Below are positions 16,601-26,031 of a stretch of DNA of 64,000 nt, one piece after another. This stretch comes from Treponema rectale (lineage in GTDB: Bacteria; Spirochaetota; Spirochaetia; Treponematales; Treponemataceae), in NCBI RefSeq assembly GCF_014202035.1, contig NZ_JACHFR010000002.1, forward strand, positions 248,001 through 312,000, read 5' to 3'. Both the position numbers and the translations under genes were made by a program. Positions within the stretch are counted from its first letter, which is position 1, and each line of letters opens with the position of its first letter. Under the pieces are notes generated by a model that did not search any database, was not told the origin of the DNA, and saw only the letters and a list, made by a program, of their open reading frames with translations.

Positions 16601-16698
16601 ACACACGACCGTCAGCTGACATGCGGTCGTGACGCAGCAGTCGGAATGACATAAAGATTCTGAATCAAGTTCAGAATGACATAATTAAAATGACATAA
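16601..16698. repeat. Mosaic palindromic repeat, copy C (short)
   Basis: It contains the hairpin ACGACCG/CGGTCGT (16606-16630) and the palindrome ATTCTGAATCAAGTTCAGAAT (16657-16677), plus repeated ATGACATAATTA units. The same design as the other copies is present (palindromes bounded by ATGACA), but the GGGGCTGTCC-type termini are absent. The stop codon of the downstream gene abuts the last unit. Confidence 0.7.
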
Positions 16699-18042
16699 TT
16701 AAATCGAAATAACTTTTAAAACTTTAACGAGTTCTGATTTTTCTATAAGATCAATAGGGCGGCCTTCCGTATACTTACGGCCTTCTTCTGTAAAAGTTCC
16801 GGCACTTACACAAAATCCACGGTCTGCTTTTATATCCTGAATGTGACCATGGAATTCACGTACATAAAGTTCTCCTGTAGAACCTGAAGTCCTGAAGAAA
16901 CGATAAACTTCTACGTTACTCCATTTAAGTGTAGAAACATCCGCAACTATATCCGTAAACACTGGTCCGACATTTATATCCTGAATTTTAACGAGGGCAT
17001 TCTTATAGCGTGCAGCAATAAACTTACGGCACAAGGTTACGAAATCACTGCTTCCTGCACTAAGATAAATCTGAAGGTTAGAGTTCTGACTTAATTCCTG
17101 ATAACGGCTGATAAGTGCATTTACGTCTTTATAATTTGAATTAACATTTCGTATTGTTTTTAAAAGAGTAAGACCTTTTGCAACCTGATTCTTTTCAAAA
17201 TAAACCTGAGCAAGATTATATTCAATTTCAAGTTTTATTTCCGGAAGGGCATTCTCATGTTTAAGACCGATTTCAAAATCCTGAATTGCCGTTTCGCTAT
17301 CACCAACTTTTCTGTGATAAACACCTGCATGAAGACAAGACTTTGAACCATAAACAGGATCCGGCCTTAAGTGCATAAAAACCTTTATAGCTTTTTCGCC
17401 ATGTCCTTCTTCTGTCATAGCATCTGCCATATCATAAAGAGCTTCTTTATTGGAAGGATCTTCATCAAGAGCTTTCTTAAAACAAGGAAGGCTGTCACGA
17501 TACTTTTTTGTAAAATAAAGCGCCTGTCCTAAATAGAAGTAAACACCTTCCGCATCTGACTTTGCAATAAGGGCTTTTTTAAAACAGGGAATTGCCTTTT
17601 CATACTGCTGGCTTTTAAAACATGCAAGACCAAGATAATAATTAACTTCAAAATTACGGGAATTAAGTTTATAAGCTTCAGACAGAGACATAACTGCTTC
17701 CTGAAACTTATTCTGATGAACGGCACAGATTCCGCATCTTAAAAGAACTAGAAAATATTCTTCTTCCGTAAGTTTTTCCCGTGGAAGTTTTGAAAGCTGC
17801 ATATAAACAGGAAATGCCTTATCCCATAACTGTTTTGAAAAATAAATGTCTCCTATAGGAAAAAGCCCTTCCGGATCATAGGGATCCTTTGCAAGTTTTT
17901 TATTTGCCAGACGAATTATCTGTGCCTGATTCTTATGTTCTCCAGAACCACCGGCAGACATTCCTCCGCCTTTTTTTCCGAATATAAGCATAAGCACAGC
18001 TATAAGAGAAATTACAACTACTCCGGCTATAAGATAAGTCAT
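16699..18042 (-). CDS. Membrane-anchored TPR protein with Mrr-like C-terminal domain
   Basis: This 447-residue protein has an N-terminal transmembrane anchor (residues 2-21), then about eight tetratricopeptide repeats (residues about 40-320) with the usual Ala/Gly-Tyr pattern (for example FEVNYYLGLACFKSQQYEKAIPCFKKAL). The last 100 residues resemble the Mrr-type restriction-endonuclease fold: TSGSTGELYVREFHGHIQDI, KADRGFCVSAGTFTEEGRKY and GRPIDLIEKSELVKVL align with the usual strand order. The catalytic ExK position reads VYRFFRT, so nuclease activity seems lost. The domain may bind a ligand or nucleic acid. Its gene lies 93 bp downstream of the aminotransferase. Confidence 0.72.
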   Translation of the reverse strand: MTYLIAGVVVISLIAVLMLIFGKKGGGMSAGGSGEHKNQAQIIRLANKKLAKDPYDPEGLFPIGDIYFSKQLWDKAFPVYMQLSKLPREKLTEEEYFLVLLRCGICAVHQNKFQEAVMSLSEAYKLNSRNFEVNYYLGLACFKSQQYEKAIPCFKKALIAKSDAEGVYFYLGQALYFTKKYRDSLPCFKKALDEDPSNKEALYDMADAMTEEGHGEKAIKVFMHLRPDPVYGSKSCLHAGVYHRKVGDSETAIQDFEIGLKHENALPEIKLEIEYNLAQVYFEKNQVAKGLTLLKTIRNVNSNYKDVNALISRYQELSQNSNLQIYLSAGSSDFVTLCRKFIAARYKNALVKIQDINVGPVFTDIVADVSTLKWSNVEVYRFFRTSGSTGELYVREFHGHIQDIKADRGFCVSAGTFTEEGRKYTEGRPIDLIEKSELVKVLKVISI

Positions 18043-18135
18043 TTTTCAATAAACCTCAAATTTTTGTAAATTATCGTCTGGTATACTTATTTAGTATCGG
18101 CAATAATCCATAAAAAATTGAATTTTTTGAATTTT

Positions 18136-19305
18136 CTACTTTCTGTTTTCCTGAACAAACTGCTTTATCCTGTCCAGGGCGACTTTTATCTTTTCTATAC
18201 TCGTTGCATAGCAGACACGTATATGTCCTTCTCCGCCAAGACCAAACACACTGCCCGGAACAACCGCAACATTATGCTGCTGGAAAAGTTTAGTGGCAAA
18301 CTCTTCACTGGTCATACCAGTTGAAGAAATATCCGGGAACATATAAAAAGCACCCTTTGGCTCAGGAACAGGAAGTCCCATGTCATTAAATGCCTTTACC
18401 ATGAGGTTTCTTCGCTGCTGATAACTGATGCGCATTTTTTCTACATCTTTCCATCCGTGGCGAAGTCCTTCAAGAGCTGCATACTGACTGAATATAGGAG
18501 CACAAATAGTATTGTATCCATGAAGTTTAACAATCTGTGCAAGAATTTCTGCAGGAGCTGCAATATATCCGATACGCCATCCCGTCATTGCAAAAGATTT
18601 TGAAAATCCATTAAGTACAATGGTGTAATCTTTCATTCCGTCAAATGAACCTATGCTCACATGTTCTGCATCTTCATAAGCAAGCTCACAGTAAATCTCA
18701 TCACTGATAACCCAGATCTGATGTTTCTTACATACTTCTGCAATTTTTGCCAGTTCTTCTTTAGGAATCATTGTTCCCGTAGGATTATTTGGAGAACAAA
18801 TCATAAGGGCTTTTGTTTTTGGAGTAACAAGAGATTCAATCTGTTCTGCTGTAGGATAAAAATTATTTTTGCTTGAATCTACCGGAACAACCTTTGCATG
18901 ACACAACTCTGCAAGAGGAGTATAGTTTACGTAACAAGGCTGACTTACAAGAATTTCATCCCCTTCATTAAGAACGGCACGGAGAACAGCATCTACACCT
19001 TCACTTGCACCTACAGTTATAAGAATTTCATTTACAGGATTATAATCCATTCCATAACGGTTCATGTACTTTGCAATTTCTTCACGAAGTTCAAGAAGAC
19101 CCCAGTTACTTGTATAGCTTGTATGTCCTTTTTCAAGATGATAGAAAGCTTCTTCCCTCATGCACCATGGCGTCGGAAAATCCGGTTCACCAACAGACAG
19201 AGAAATTACATCATCATGTCCGATAAGCATTTCAAAAAATTTACGAATTCCACTTGGAGGAATTTTCTGTATTGTCGTACTCAATCTGTCTTCACGAGTA
19301 TTCAT
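18136..19305 (-). CDS. Class I/II PLP-dependent aminotransferase
   Basis: This 389-residue cytoplasmic enzyme belongs to fold-type I aminotransferases of the aspartate/aromatic/PatA group. SPNNPTGTMI is the conserved substrate-side motif, SDEIY carries the Asp that contacts the pyridine ring (D202), and K236 in NGFSKSFAMTGWRIGY is the Schiff-base lysine. Length and motifs are complete. It transfers an amino group from an amino acid to a keto acid; the specificity cannot be set from sequence alone. The gene overlaps the Lrp-type regulator by 4 bp in an ATGA arrangement, so it is probably both co-transcribed with it and controlled by it. Confidence 0.92.
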   Translation of the reverse strand: MNTREDRLSTTIQKIPPSGIRKFFEMLIGHDDVISLSVGEPDFPTPWCMREEAFYHLEKGHTSYTSNWGLLELREEIAKYMNRYGMDYNPVNEILITVGASEGVDAVLRAVLNEGDEILVSQPCYVNYTPLAELCHAKVVPVDSSKNNFYPTAEQIESLVTPKTKALMICSPNNPTGTMIPKEELAKIAEVCKKHQIWVISDEIYCELAYEDAEHVSIGSFDGMKDYTIVLNGFSKSFAMTGWRIGYIAAPAEILAQIVKLHGYNTICAPIFSQYAALEGLRHGWKDVEKMRISYQQRRNLMVKAFNDMGLPVPEPKGAFYMFPDISSTGMTSEEFATKLFQQHNVAVVPGSVFGLGGEGHIRVCYATSIEKIKVALDRIKQFVQENRK

Positions 19306-19796
19306 GCCATAGCTCCTTCACGACGATCGCAATCAGTTTCTACATAAACGATGTCGTTTTCTTTATATGTCTTAAGAATAAAACAGGTCTTTGTAGCTCT
19401 TACGCCCTCAAGAGTTGATAATTTACGGGCAACAAAGTCAGCTACTTCCTGAAGAGTATCTCCTTCGATTATGACCTTAAAATCATAACCGCCGCTCATC
19501 AGGTACAAAGATTTTACCTGCGGGAATCTGTATATACGGTCAGCAATTCCATCAAAACCATGCTCACGCTCAGGAGTAACCTGAATTTCAATTTCTGCAC
19601 GAACCATTTCTTTTGCGCTCAAATCTTTTTCCGGATTAATTATCGCCGCGTACTTCATGATTACGCCGTCATTTTCAAGCTTCTGAATAATGGCGCTGAC
19701 TTCTTCCACGGATCTTTTTGTCATGGCAGAAATGTCTTCAACTGAAATACGTCCATTGTCACGCAATAAATTTAAAATTTCTTCTGATTCGTTCAT
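19302..19796 (-). CDS. Lrp/AsnC family transcriptional regulator
   Basis: The product of 164 residues has an N-terminal winged helix (about residues 5-55: ILNLLRDNGRISVEDISAMT, then VIMKYAAIINPEK) and a C-terminal RAM/ligand domain (about 70-150: MSGGYDFKVIIEGDTLQEV). Such proteins are octamers that sense an amino acid and control amino-acid metabolism. The immediate downstream partner, with a 4-bp overlap, is the aminotransferase, which fits. I chose ATG at 19796 because GGAG sits 8 nt upstream; a GTG four codons earlier would put that site inside the gene. Confidence 0.9.
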   Translation of the reverse strand: MNESEEILNLLRDNGRISVEDISAMTKRSVEEVSAIIQKLENDGVIMKYAAIINPEKDLSAKEMVRAEIEIQVTPEREHGFDGIADRIYRFPQVKSLYLMSGGYDFKVIIEGDTLQEVADFVARKLSTLEGVRATKTCFILKTYKENDIVYVETDCDRREGAMA

Positions 19797-19930
19797 GTTT
19801 AACTCCACTGCTGTAGATTATACCGACTATCATAACTTTTTTCATCAATACACGGAAATTTTTTAGGTGATTCAATTAAATGAATTCCAACTTTTCTTAA
19901 AATCTTATAGTCTGATAAACGGAGAAAAAA

Positions 19931-20761
19931 ATGTCGGTCTTACAAGGAATTATTTTAGGTTTTATTCAGGGAATCGCAGAATTTCTGCCTGTTTCATCCT
20001 CAGGACATCTTAAACTTGCTCAGCATCTTTTTGGATTAAAAGAAGTTCCTCTTCTTTTTGATGTCCTGCTTCATCTTGCAACACTTTGTTCTGTAATTTT
20101 ATTTTTCAGAAAAAAAATATGGAATCTGTTATGCACTTTTTTCAGACTTATTACTTTCAGAAAAATAAATTCTGAAGACACTGTCCTTGCAGAAAACGAA
20201 ATGAAAAACAGAAAAATGATTCTTGCTGTAATTCTTGCAACTCTCGTAACCGGAATCATCGGAATATTTACATCAAAACTTTTAGATTCAGATTCTGTTT
20301 CTATTAAACTCATCTGCGCCGGTTTTATCATAACAGCAGTGCTTCTTATAACTTCTGCTTACGTAGAAAAACACATCAATAGTAAAACAGATGTGCCATC
20401 CTGGATTCAGTCTTTAATCATAGGATTTGCCCAGGGTATCGGTACACTTCCGGGAATTTCAAGAAGCGGTTCTTCCATTGCAGGTGCCTTGTACAGTAAA
20501 GTTGACCGGGTTTCTGCAGGAGAATTTTCTTTTATAATTTCCATACCTGCCATCCTTGGAGCTTTTATCCTTGAAGCAAAAGATTTAGGAAATGTAAAGG
20601 AATCTGTTGGAGTAGTTCCTGTTGCTGCCGGATGTATTACAGCATTTGCCAGCGGATTTTTTGCACTGGCATTTTTAATGCGTCTTATAAAGAAAGGCCG
20701 GCTTGAATGGTTTGCCTGTTACTTAATTCCACTGGGAATCTGCGGAATTATTTTTTTCTAA
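19931..20761 (+). CDS. uppP: Undecaprenyl-diphosphate phosphatase UppP
   Basis: This 276-residue integral membrane protein has both catalytic motifs of the BacA/UppP family. The first is QGIAEFLPVSSSGHL (E17, S22-S24, H26), and the second is GIGTLPGISRSGSSIAG (R178). It shows about seven to eight hydrophobic helices. It removes a phosphate from undecaprenyl pyrophosphate so the lipid carrier can be recycled for peptidoglycan, and it gives bacitracin tolerance. The insert at residues 74-95 is a longer cytoplasmic loop. A GGAGAA ribosome site precedes the start. The gene stands alone. Confidence 0.96.
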   Translation: MSVLQGIILGFIQGIAEFLPVSSSGHLKLAQHLFGLKEVPLLFDVLLHLATLCSVILFFRKKIWNLLCTFFRLITFRKINSEDTVLAENEMKNRKMILAVILATLVTGIIGIFTSKLLDSDSVSIKLICAGFIITAVLLITSAYVEKHINSKTDVPSWIQSLIIGFAQGIGTLPGISRSGSSIAGALYSKVDRVSAGEFSFIISIPAILGAFILEAKDLGNVKESVGVVPVAAGCITAFASGFFALAFLMRLIKKGRLEWFACYLIPLGICGIIFF

Positions 20762-20780
20762 ATAAAAACTTCTAAAAAAA

Positions 20781-20964
20781 GGGGCTGTCCAAAAAGTTCA
20801 AAAAATGTCATTTTCGGGCTCAAAAAGTGTCATTTTCGGGCCCGACCCGAAAATCCCTCTCCATGAGATTGCCGCATCAAGTGCGGCAATGACAAGCTGT
20901 CGAGCACGGCAATGACTCATCATCTAGTTCTATACACTAGGATGTAAACTTATTGGTCATCCCC
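20781..20964. repeat. Mosaic palindromic repeat, copy D, with inverted termini
   Basis: Left end GGGGCTGTCCAAAAAGTT and right end AACTTATTGGTCATCCCC form an imperfect terminal inverted repeat of about 18 bp. Inside are two TGTCATTTTCGGGC units, GACCCGAAAATC, a TTGCCGCATCAAGTGCGGCA hairpin and CTAGTTCTATACACTAG (20924-20940). No coding sequence is present; the size and ends resemble a MITE. Confidence 0.88.
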
Positions 20965-20970
20965 ATTATT

Positions 20971-22089
20971 TTATTTTATTCCTTTAGCCCACTTATTAAT
21001 CTGAACACCGGAAGGTGTAGTTTCAGGCTCAAAAGAATCTCCGTCTTCAAGATCCATTATTTCATTCTCAACACAACCAAGAACGGCATCAAAATCTTCA
21101 CTGTTCACATCAACATCCGAAATCGGAGAACCAAAACCGGCTGACTTATAAAACTTAGAAAACTTTGCCGAATCAAAGCCTTCATTTTGACGTGATACAT
21201 AAATATTCCACAAAACCCGGGCACACAAAATTTTTGTCATAACCTGATTTCTGTCTATGCCTTCCTGAAGTTCATAAGGTGCAGAATTTAAAACAGAGCG
21301 CGGACTGAAAATCCCTTCTTTTTTCAAAACTTTATACAGCTCTTTTTCTGAAAGAGTTTTTCCGGAAGTATAGGCATCAAACAAATCTGTAGTATCCTGA
21401 GTAATCAGAAGCATTTCACTTAACGTAATCTGATTCTTCAGCAGCAGTTCCTGAATTTTTTTATTATCAGTAACATCTTCAACACTGCGAAGTTCCCATG
21501 CAGAACTTTTAATAAGACCGTAGTACTCAGCATAATGTTCCGGAAGCATCATAAATGCCTTATCAAAATAAACAACACTCTCTGAAAAGTTTTTTCCAAA
21601 GTATGCCTGTATTCCACGTTCAAGAATAAGAAGTGCATTTTCATTACTTCCGGCAACAAGATCTTCACTGTTAAGATTTTTTATTTCTCCAAGACGCACT
21701 CCAAGAATTATTGTCTGGGAATCGCCTTTACATGAAGCAGTAGAAAGCTTATAAAAATCTTTTGCTTTAGAAGTTTTTCCGGCAATAAGATATGTTCTTC
21801 CTTCAAGAGCATAAAGTCGTGCAAGAAGAGCTTTATTCATTCCGGCTTTTTCTATGGAAGTCTGAATGTCTGCAAGAATATAATTACAGTCTGACTGTAA
21901 AGTTTTTGCATCAACAAGCTTACATATAGATTCACTGTCTGCCTTTATTAATTTTTTTTCTATGCGAAGAACGTCTTCTGTCTGAACCTGAGAGTCAGTA
22001 GACATGATGATATCCTTCTGCAAAGAACGGCAGCTGAATGACATTATTGCAGCAAAAGCTATAGCCCCGTAAAAAAACAATTTTTTCAT
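20971..22089 (-). CDS. Lipoprotein of unknown function, TPR-like
   Basis: This 372-residue protein has a lipoprotein signal (lipobox MSFSC, Cys20) and a mature part made of paired helices that look like tetratricopeptide or SEL1-type repeats. Examples are LARLYALEGRTYLIAGKTSKAKDFYKL and ALLILERGIQAYFGKNFSESVVYFDKA (about residues 90-190). The C-terminal half has no recognisable motif. It lies 43 bp downstream of the larger membrane protein on the same strand and very likely forms an operon with it. A GGAGGAAG ribosome site supports the start. It probably scaffolds envelope proteins, which is inference. Confidence 0.72.
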   Translation of the reverse strand: MKKLFFYGAIAFAAIMSFSCRSLQKDIIMSTDSQVQTEDVLRIEKKLIKADSESICKLVDAKTLQSDCNYILADIQTSIEKAGMNKALLARLYALEGRTYLIAGKTSKAKDFYKLSTASCKGDSQTIILGVRLGEIKNLNSEDLVAGSNENALLILERGIQAYFGKNFSESVVYFDKAFMMLPEHYAEYYGLIKSSAWELRSVEDVTDNKKIQELLLKNQITLSEMLLITQDTTDLFDAYTSGKTLSEKELYKVLKKEGIFSPRSVLNSAPYELQEGIDRNQVMTKILCARVLWNIYVSRQNEGFDSAKFSKFYKSAGFGSPISDVDVNSEDFDAVLGCVENEIMDLEDGDSFEPETTPSGVQINKWAKGIK

Positions 22090-22132
22090 TTTACTTCCTC
22101 CGTTTTTTTACTTTATATGATTTCAGAAAATC

Positions 22133-24934
22133 TTATTTCAAATTCCATGCATACAGTTTCTTATCTACAGTAAGGGCAAAACATTCTTCCCTGTTGTCTC
22201 CGTTAACATCTGCAAAGGCAGGTTTTCCCCATCCGAGAAGAGGATATCCGTAAACCATTTCAAGATTTGAATCAAATGCATGAATTACATTAGAGTCTGG
22301 CGTAACGTAAATATTTTTTCCTGCACTGATAAATCCGTCTTTTGCTGATTCGCACGGAACCTTTACAGAAAGAACCGAACCGTCTGTTCCAACTCTATAA
22401 AGAACTGAACCATAAGAAAGCGCATAGAAATATTTTCCGTCTGTTACAAAATTCTTAAAGAATATTCCGTCGAGCTTTACCGGTGTTCCCGTTACAGATG
22501 CACCGTTCTTCCAGATAAAGGCCTGACCGTTCTGAGTAACAAATGCTGCATAAAGATCCTTGTCTTTCTTCATAAGTGCCGGAGATTCATAACCGATGGA
22601 AGAAACCATAAGGCGGCTTTCTTCAGCAGAGTTTTCGTTCAGAACAATAATGCTTCCTAAGAAACTCTTATCATAAACTGCAATCGTATCTCCAAGAACA
22701 GCCGGTGCTGATTTTACTGAACCGGAAAGTGAAAGTGTACGGGAAGTTACATTTCCTTTTTTATCAACAAAAATTAAATTGCCGTTTTCTGTAGGAATGA
22801 CAGCCTTTTCTTTTGTACATGAAAGTGGAGCCGAAGGTCTTTCATCAAGAGCGATAGGGAAATTCGGCATAGATTTAAGTTTATTATCCAGAAGATTAAG
22901 TTCTCCTTTTTCTGTCAAAGTCCACAGACATCCGTTTTTATTTAAAACTTCACTTCCAGCTTTTATATAAGTTTTGTAATCGCATTCCTTTGTATAAACC
23001 TTTGTACTCGGAACTCCCATTGCTTTTATGACACGGTCATTTTCAATCCAGAAAATAGAAGTACCGCTCTTTTCAAGAATACCGTTTGTTTTTCCTTCAA
23101 GCGGAACCGGGAATCCCGGAACACAATGCATGTCGATAATGTGTTTTGAAACTGCTTCAATCTGAATTTCAACATAATCTCCGTGCAGTCCCAGAGTAAA
23201 TCTTCCGTTTGAATAAAGCTGGAGAACTTTTGCAAGTCCTGCATTGCTTCTAAGGAAGAACGGAACACTTCTTTCAAGATTATAGTAAAGGTCAATTGTA
23301 TTCTTATTGCCGGTTGAACCGACTACAGATTTATAAACTTCACTATCAACAAGCGTAAGCTCTTTCTTTGCCGCACCGTTGATTCCTGCAAGAGTTTCAG
23401 GATTCTCTGAGAAATAAATATAACCTTCTTTTACCATATAATATGGACGAGGAATATTTACATCAAACAATGCGATAATGTTCTGAAGGAAATCCGGAAG
23501 CATAATACGGCGCATCCTCATTCCGTCAAGAATCAAACTTGAATCTTCTTCTATTACAATTGAAGAAATAAATTTGTTGAATACAAGTTCCCGCTGGTTT
23601 TCATCATCAATCTTAAGAACAAATACCGGATCATTCTGATTTTCAAGACCGAGGGCTGCAAATTCACTGCCGGTCCATGAGAAAATCATTTCTTCAATAG
23701 AAAGACCGAATACTGTTCTTGATAATTTGTTTCCTGTAGCCCAAACTTCATCTGCCTTCTGTTCTTTAGGAATATAACTGAAAGCAACATCCTTTAATTC
23801 TGCAAAGGTTCCTGCATTTAAAATCGTATAATACTGAACGTTTTCTGTAAGGTGTGACAAAAGTTTTGGTTCTTTAGAATTTCTTCCTATAATTTTTGCA
23901 AGGGAATCACTGTCTGCATTTTCTTTTTTCAGAGGAAGGGATGCCTTAAGTTTTATATTGTCATTTGTAATTGAAAGAGAAACTTCAGTAAGGGTATCTT
24001 CAGAAATTACAGCAGAAAGACGTGAAAGCATCGGGCTGTCTTTTACCGCACCGTCTGCAAACTTCCTTGAATCAACAAGAACCTTTATAGGATCCTTTGA
24101 TTTTGAAGTCATTAATTTCTGCTCTTCTTTAGAATAGTTATTATTATTTGTACCGACAGCCTTTTTAAGAAGTTCTTCTTTCTGAGCAACAAGAACCAGG
24201 TTTCTTACAGGTTTTATATAAATAACGTCTTCTGGTTTTTCTGCATTTCCATCTTTAGCAGGCTGTGAAGAAGTATCACGGTATTCAAAAAATCCAGTTT
24301 CTGAATTATAGGTAATTCCCTCAATTTCAATAAAGTTTAATGCCGGTTTTGCAAGGCGGGTAGCAATGGAAAGATAACTTAAATCAACGACAGCAAGAAA
24401 ATCAAATTCATTTTTTTCATTCGGATAAAGAGCAATATCAGCCCTGCGGGAAGCAAGAAAACCAAGTGCAGGATTTTTTCTCCATTCAGCACTCCTGAAC
24501 TCCATAAACGGTTCACGTAAATCCGCAAATTCCGGATCACTGAAGAATAAATCAGCCGCATCAAGATCTGCCATAGGTTCTGCTGCAGCCCATACAGAAT
24601 CCATATGAACATAAACAGTAAAGCCTTCCGGAATAACCTCAAGGACATTTTTTCTATGAAGGGCACAAACTGCCATCACAATAAACAGAATAAGAACAAC
24701 GGCACAGACAACTTTAAGAATACCGCCAATCAAGCGAAGTAAAAACGGTTTCTTCTTTTTTACTTCCTTATCAAAAGCTTTTTCTTCCTGCACTTCCGCA
24801 GCCTTCTCTTCAGACGGAACAGTTTCATCAACTTTATCCGTCTTAAACTCTACCTTTACATCTATATCTTTTTCCGATACAGAATCTGCCTCTTTCTCAA
24901 TCTGAGATTCGCCATTAACGTTATTTTCTTCCAT
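22133..24934 (-). CDS. Large membrane-anchored protein with beta-propeller-like C-terminus
   Basis: This 933-residue protein has a charged cytoplasmic N-terminus (residues 1-62, Glu/Lys-rich), a transmembrane helix at about 67-90 (VVCAVVLILFIVMAVCAL), then a periplasmic part. Residues about 95-600 resemble DUF3352-like assemblies, with a start of VIPEGFTVYVHMDSVWAAAEPM. The last 270 residues look like a PQQ/FG-GAP-type propeller: repeated strand pairs with GKNIYVTPDSNVIHAFD and a final ADVNGDNREECFALTVDKKLYAW. It forms an operon with the downstream TPR-like lipoprotein. The start lacks a ribosome site but has TATAAT 6 nt upstream. The function is unknown. Confidence 0.7.
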   Translation of the reverse strand: MEENNVNGESQIEKEADSVSEKDIDVKVEFKTDKVDETVPSEEKAAEVQEEKAFDKEVKKKKPFLLRLIGGILKVVCAVVLILFIVMAVCALHRKNVLEVIPEGFTVYVHMDSVWAAAEPMADLDAADLFFSDPEFADLREPFMEFRSAEWRKNPALGFLASRRADIALYPNEKNEFDFLAVVDLSYLSIATRLAKPALNFIEIEGITYNSETGFFEYRDTSSQPAKDGNAEKPEDVIYIKPVRNLVLVAQKEELLKKAVGTNNNNYSKEEQKLMTSKSKDPIKVLVDSRKFADGAVKDSPMLSRLSAVISEDTLTEVSLSITNDNIKLKASLPLKKENADSDSLAKIIGRNSKEPKLLSHLTENVQYYTILNAGTFAELKDVAFSYIPKEQKADEVWATGNKLSRTVFGLSIEEMIFSWTGSEFAALGLENQNDPVFVLKIDDENQRELVFNKFISSIVIEEDSSLILDGMRMRRIMLPDFLQNIIALFDVNIPRPYYMVKEGYIYFSENPETLAGINGAAKKELTLVDSEVYKSVVGSTGNKNTIDLYYNLERSVPFFLRSNAGLAKVLQLYSNGRFTLGLHGDYVEIQIEAVSKHIIDMHCVPGFPVPLEGKTNGILEKSGTSIFWIENDRVIKAMGVPSTKVYTKECDYKTYIKAGSEVLNKNGCLWTLTEKGELNLLDNKLKSMPNFPIALDERPSAPLSCTKEKAVIPTENGNLIFVDKKGNVTSRTLSLSGSVKSAPAVLGDTIAVYDKSFLGSIIVLNENSAEESRLMVSSIGYESPALMKKDKDLYAAFVTQNGQAFIWKNGASVTGTPVKLDGIFFKNFVTDGKYFYALSYGSVLYRVGTDGSVLSVKVPCESAKDGFISAGKNIYVTPDSNVIHAFDSNLEMVYGYPLLGWGKPAFADVNGDNREECFALTVDKKLYAWNLK

Positions 24935-24940
24935 AAATAA

Positions 24941-24946
24941 ATTATA
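24941..24946 (-). promoter_or_regulatory. -10 hexamer 6 nt before the start at 24934
   Basis: TATAAT is followed by TTATTT and the ATG on the minus strand, without a Shine-Dalgarno. This promoter is back-to-back with the one of the lipid-kinase gene. Confidence 0.55.
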
Positions 24947-24975
24947 TTATAAACATTAACACTTGTTCAAATCGA

Positions 24976-24984
24976 TGTTATACT
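24976..24984 (+). promoter_or_regulatory. Extended -10 before the lipid kinase start
   Basis: TGTTATACT ends 6 nt before the ATG at 24991 (TTTTGTG between). No Shine-Dalgarno is visible, so the mRNA is predicted to be leaderless. Confidence 0.6.
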
Positions 24985-24990
24985 TTTGTG

Positions 24991-25947
24991 ATGTATTATT
25001 TTATTGTTAATAAAACCGGTGGAAGCGGTAAAGCCGTTAAACGCTGGAATAAATTGCAGAAATTTCTTAATAAGTCAAATATTGAATACAAAGTTATCTT
25101 TTCTGAATACGTAATGCACGCAAAAAAGATTGCTTCTGAATTATGCAGCCTTAACGAAAAAGTAAAAGTTATTGTCGTAGGCGGAGACGGCACTCTTAAT
25201 GAAGTCATAAATGGAATTACAGATTTCTCTAAAATTTCTTTGGGAATAATTCCCGCCGGCTCCGGAAATGATTTTTCAAGACAATTTAAAATTCCACGGC
25301 ACAATTCAAAAAGAGCCTTTAAGAAGATTCTCCGCAATCAGGCTTCAGGTAAAGAAAAATTTATTGATTTGGGACAGGCCCGCTTTACCACTGAATCCGG
25401 AGAAGAAAAGAACCTGCTCTTTTCAATAAGCAGCGGAATGGGATTTGACGCCCTTATATGTGAAAAAAATGATTCCTCAAAACTGAAAAAGGCCCTTAAT
25501 AAAATGCACATGGGAAAATTCAGTTATCTGGCTATTTCCCTGCAGACCATTTTTTTAATGAAGCCTTTTGGTGCAACAGTACATTTTGAAGATGCCGGTA
25601 CACCAGAAAACAGTACTTTACGCCTCGACCACATGATTTTTCTTGCAGCAATGAATTTCAGGGCAGAAGGCGGCGGTATAAAAATGAGTCCGATGGCTGT
25701 TCCTGATGACGGTTATTTTACAATATGTGCCGTCAGCAACGTAAAAAAACTCCTGCTTTTACAGAAATTCCTGCTGCTGGCAACGTCACTTCATGTAAAA
25801 AACAAGAGTTTTACCTTCAGAAACACGGCAAAATTCAGCATAAAGTCCGATGTTCCAGTAACAATTCACACAGATGGAGAATTTTTTACGAATATCAGTG
25901 AAATTCACTATACCTGCCACCACAACAAGCTTTCTGTACTTGTGTAG
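24991..25947 (+). CDS. YegS/diacylglycerol kinase family lipid kinase
   Basis: This 318-residue protein has the DAGK catalytic domain. NKTGGSGKAVKRW is at the N-terminus, the nucleotide loop VVGGDGTLNEVINGI is around residues 62-76, and IIPAGSGNDFSRQF is around 90-103. The C-terminal half is the usual beta-rich lobe ending in the DGE motif (THTDGEFF-like: HTDGEFF). It phosphorylates a lipid such as diacylglycerol at the membrane, feeding back to phospholipid synthesis, which fits the neighbouring PssA and Psd genes. A GTG lies one codon upstream; I prefer the ATG because the promoter spacing matches the other leaderless genes. Confidence 0.9.
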   Translation: MYYFIVNKTGGSGKAVKRWNKLQKFLNKSNIEYKVIFSEYVMHAKKIASELCSLNEKVKVIVVGGDGTLNEVINGITDFSKISLGIIPAGSGNDFSRQFKIPRHNSKRAFKKILRNQASGKEKFIDLGQARFTTESGEEKNLLFSISSGMGFDALICEKNDSSKLKKALNKMHMGKFSYLAISLQTIFLMKPFGATVHFEDAGTPENSTLRLDHMIFLAAMNFRAEGGGIKMSPMAVPDDGYFTICAVSNVKKLLLLQKFLLLATSLHVKNKSFTFRNTAKFSIKSDVPVTIHTDGEFFTNISEIHYTCHHNKLSVLV

Positions 25948-26013
25948 TGAATTAATAAAGAATTTTAGTTTTTAAAGGTTTCATTAAAACTAACTGACTT
26001 TATTTATATAAAA

Positions 26014-26022
26014 TGTTATATT
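26014..26022 (+). promoter_or_regulatory. Extended -10 before the VTT protein start
   Basis: TGTTATATT ends 9 nt before the ATG at 26032; no Shine-Dalgarno lies in TGTACTGCT. Confidence 0.5.
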
Positions 26023-26031
26023 TGTACTGCT

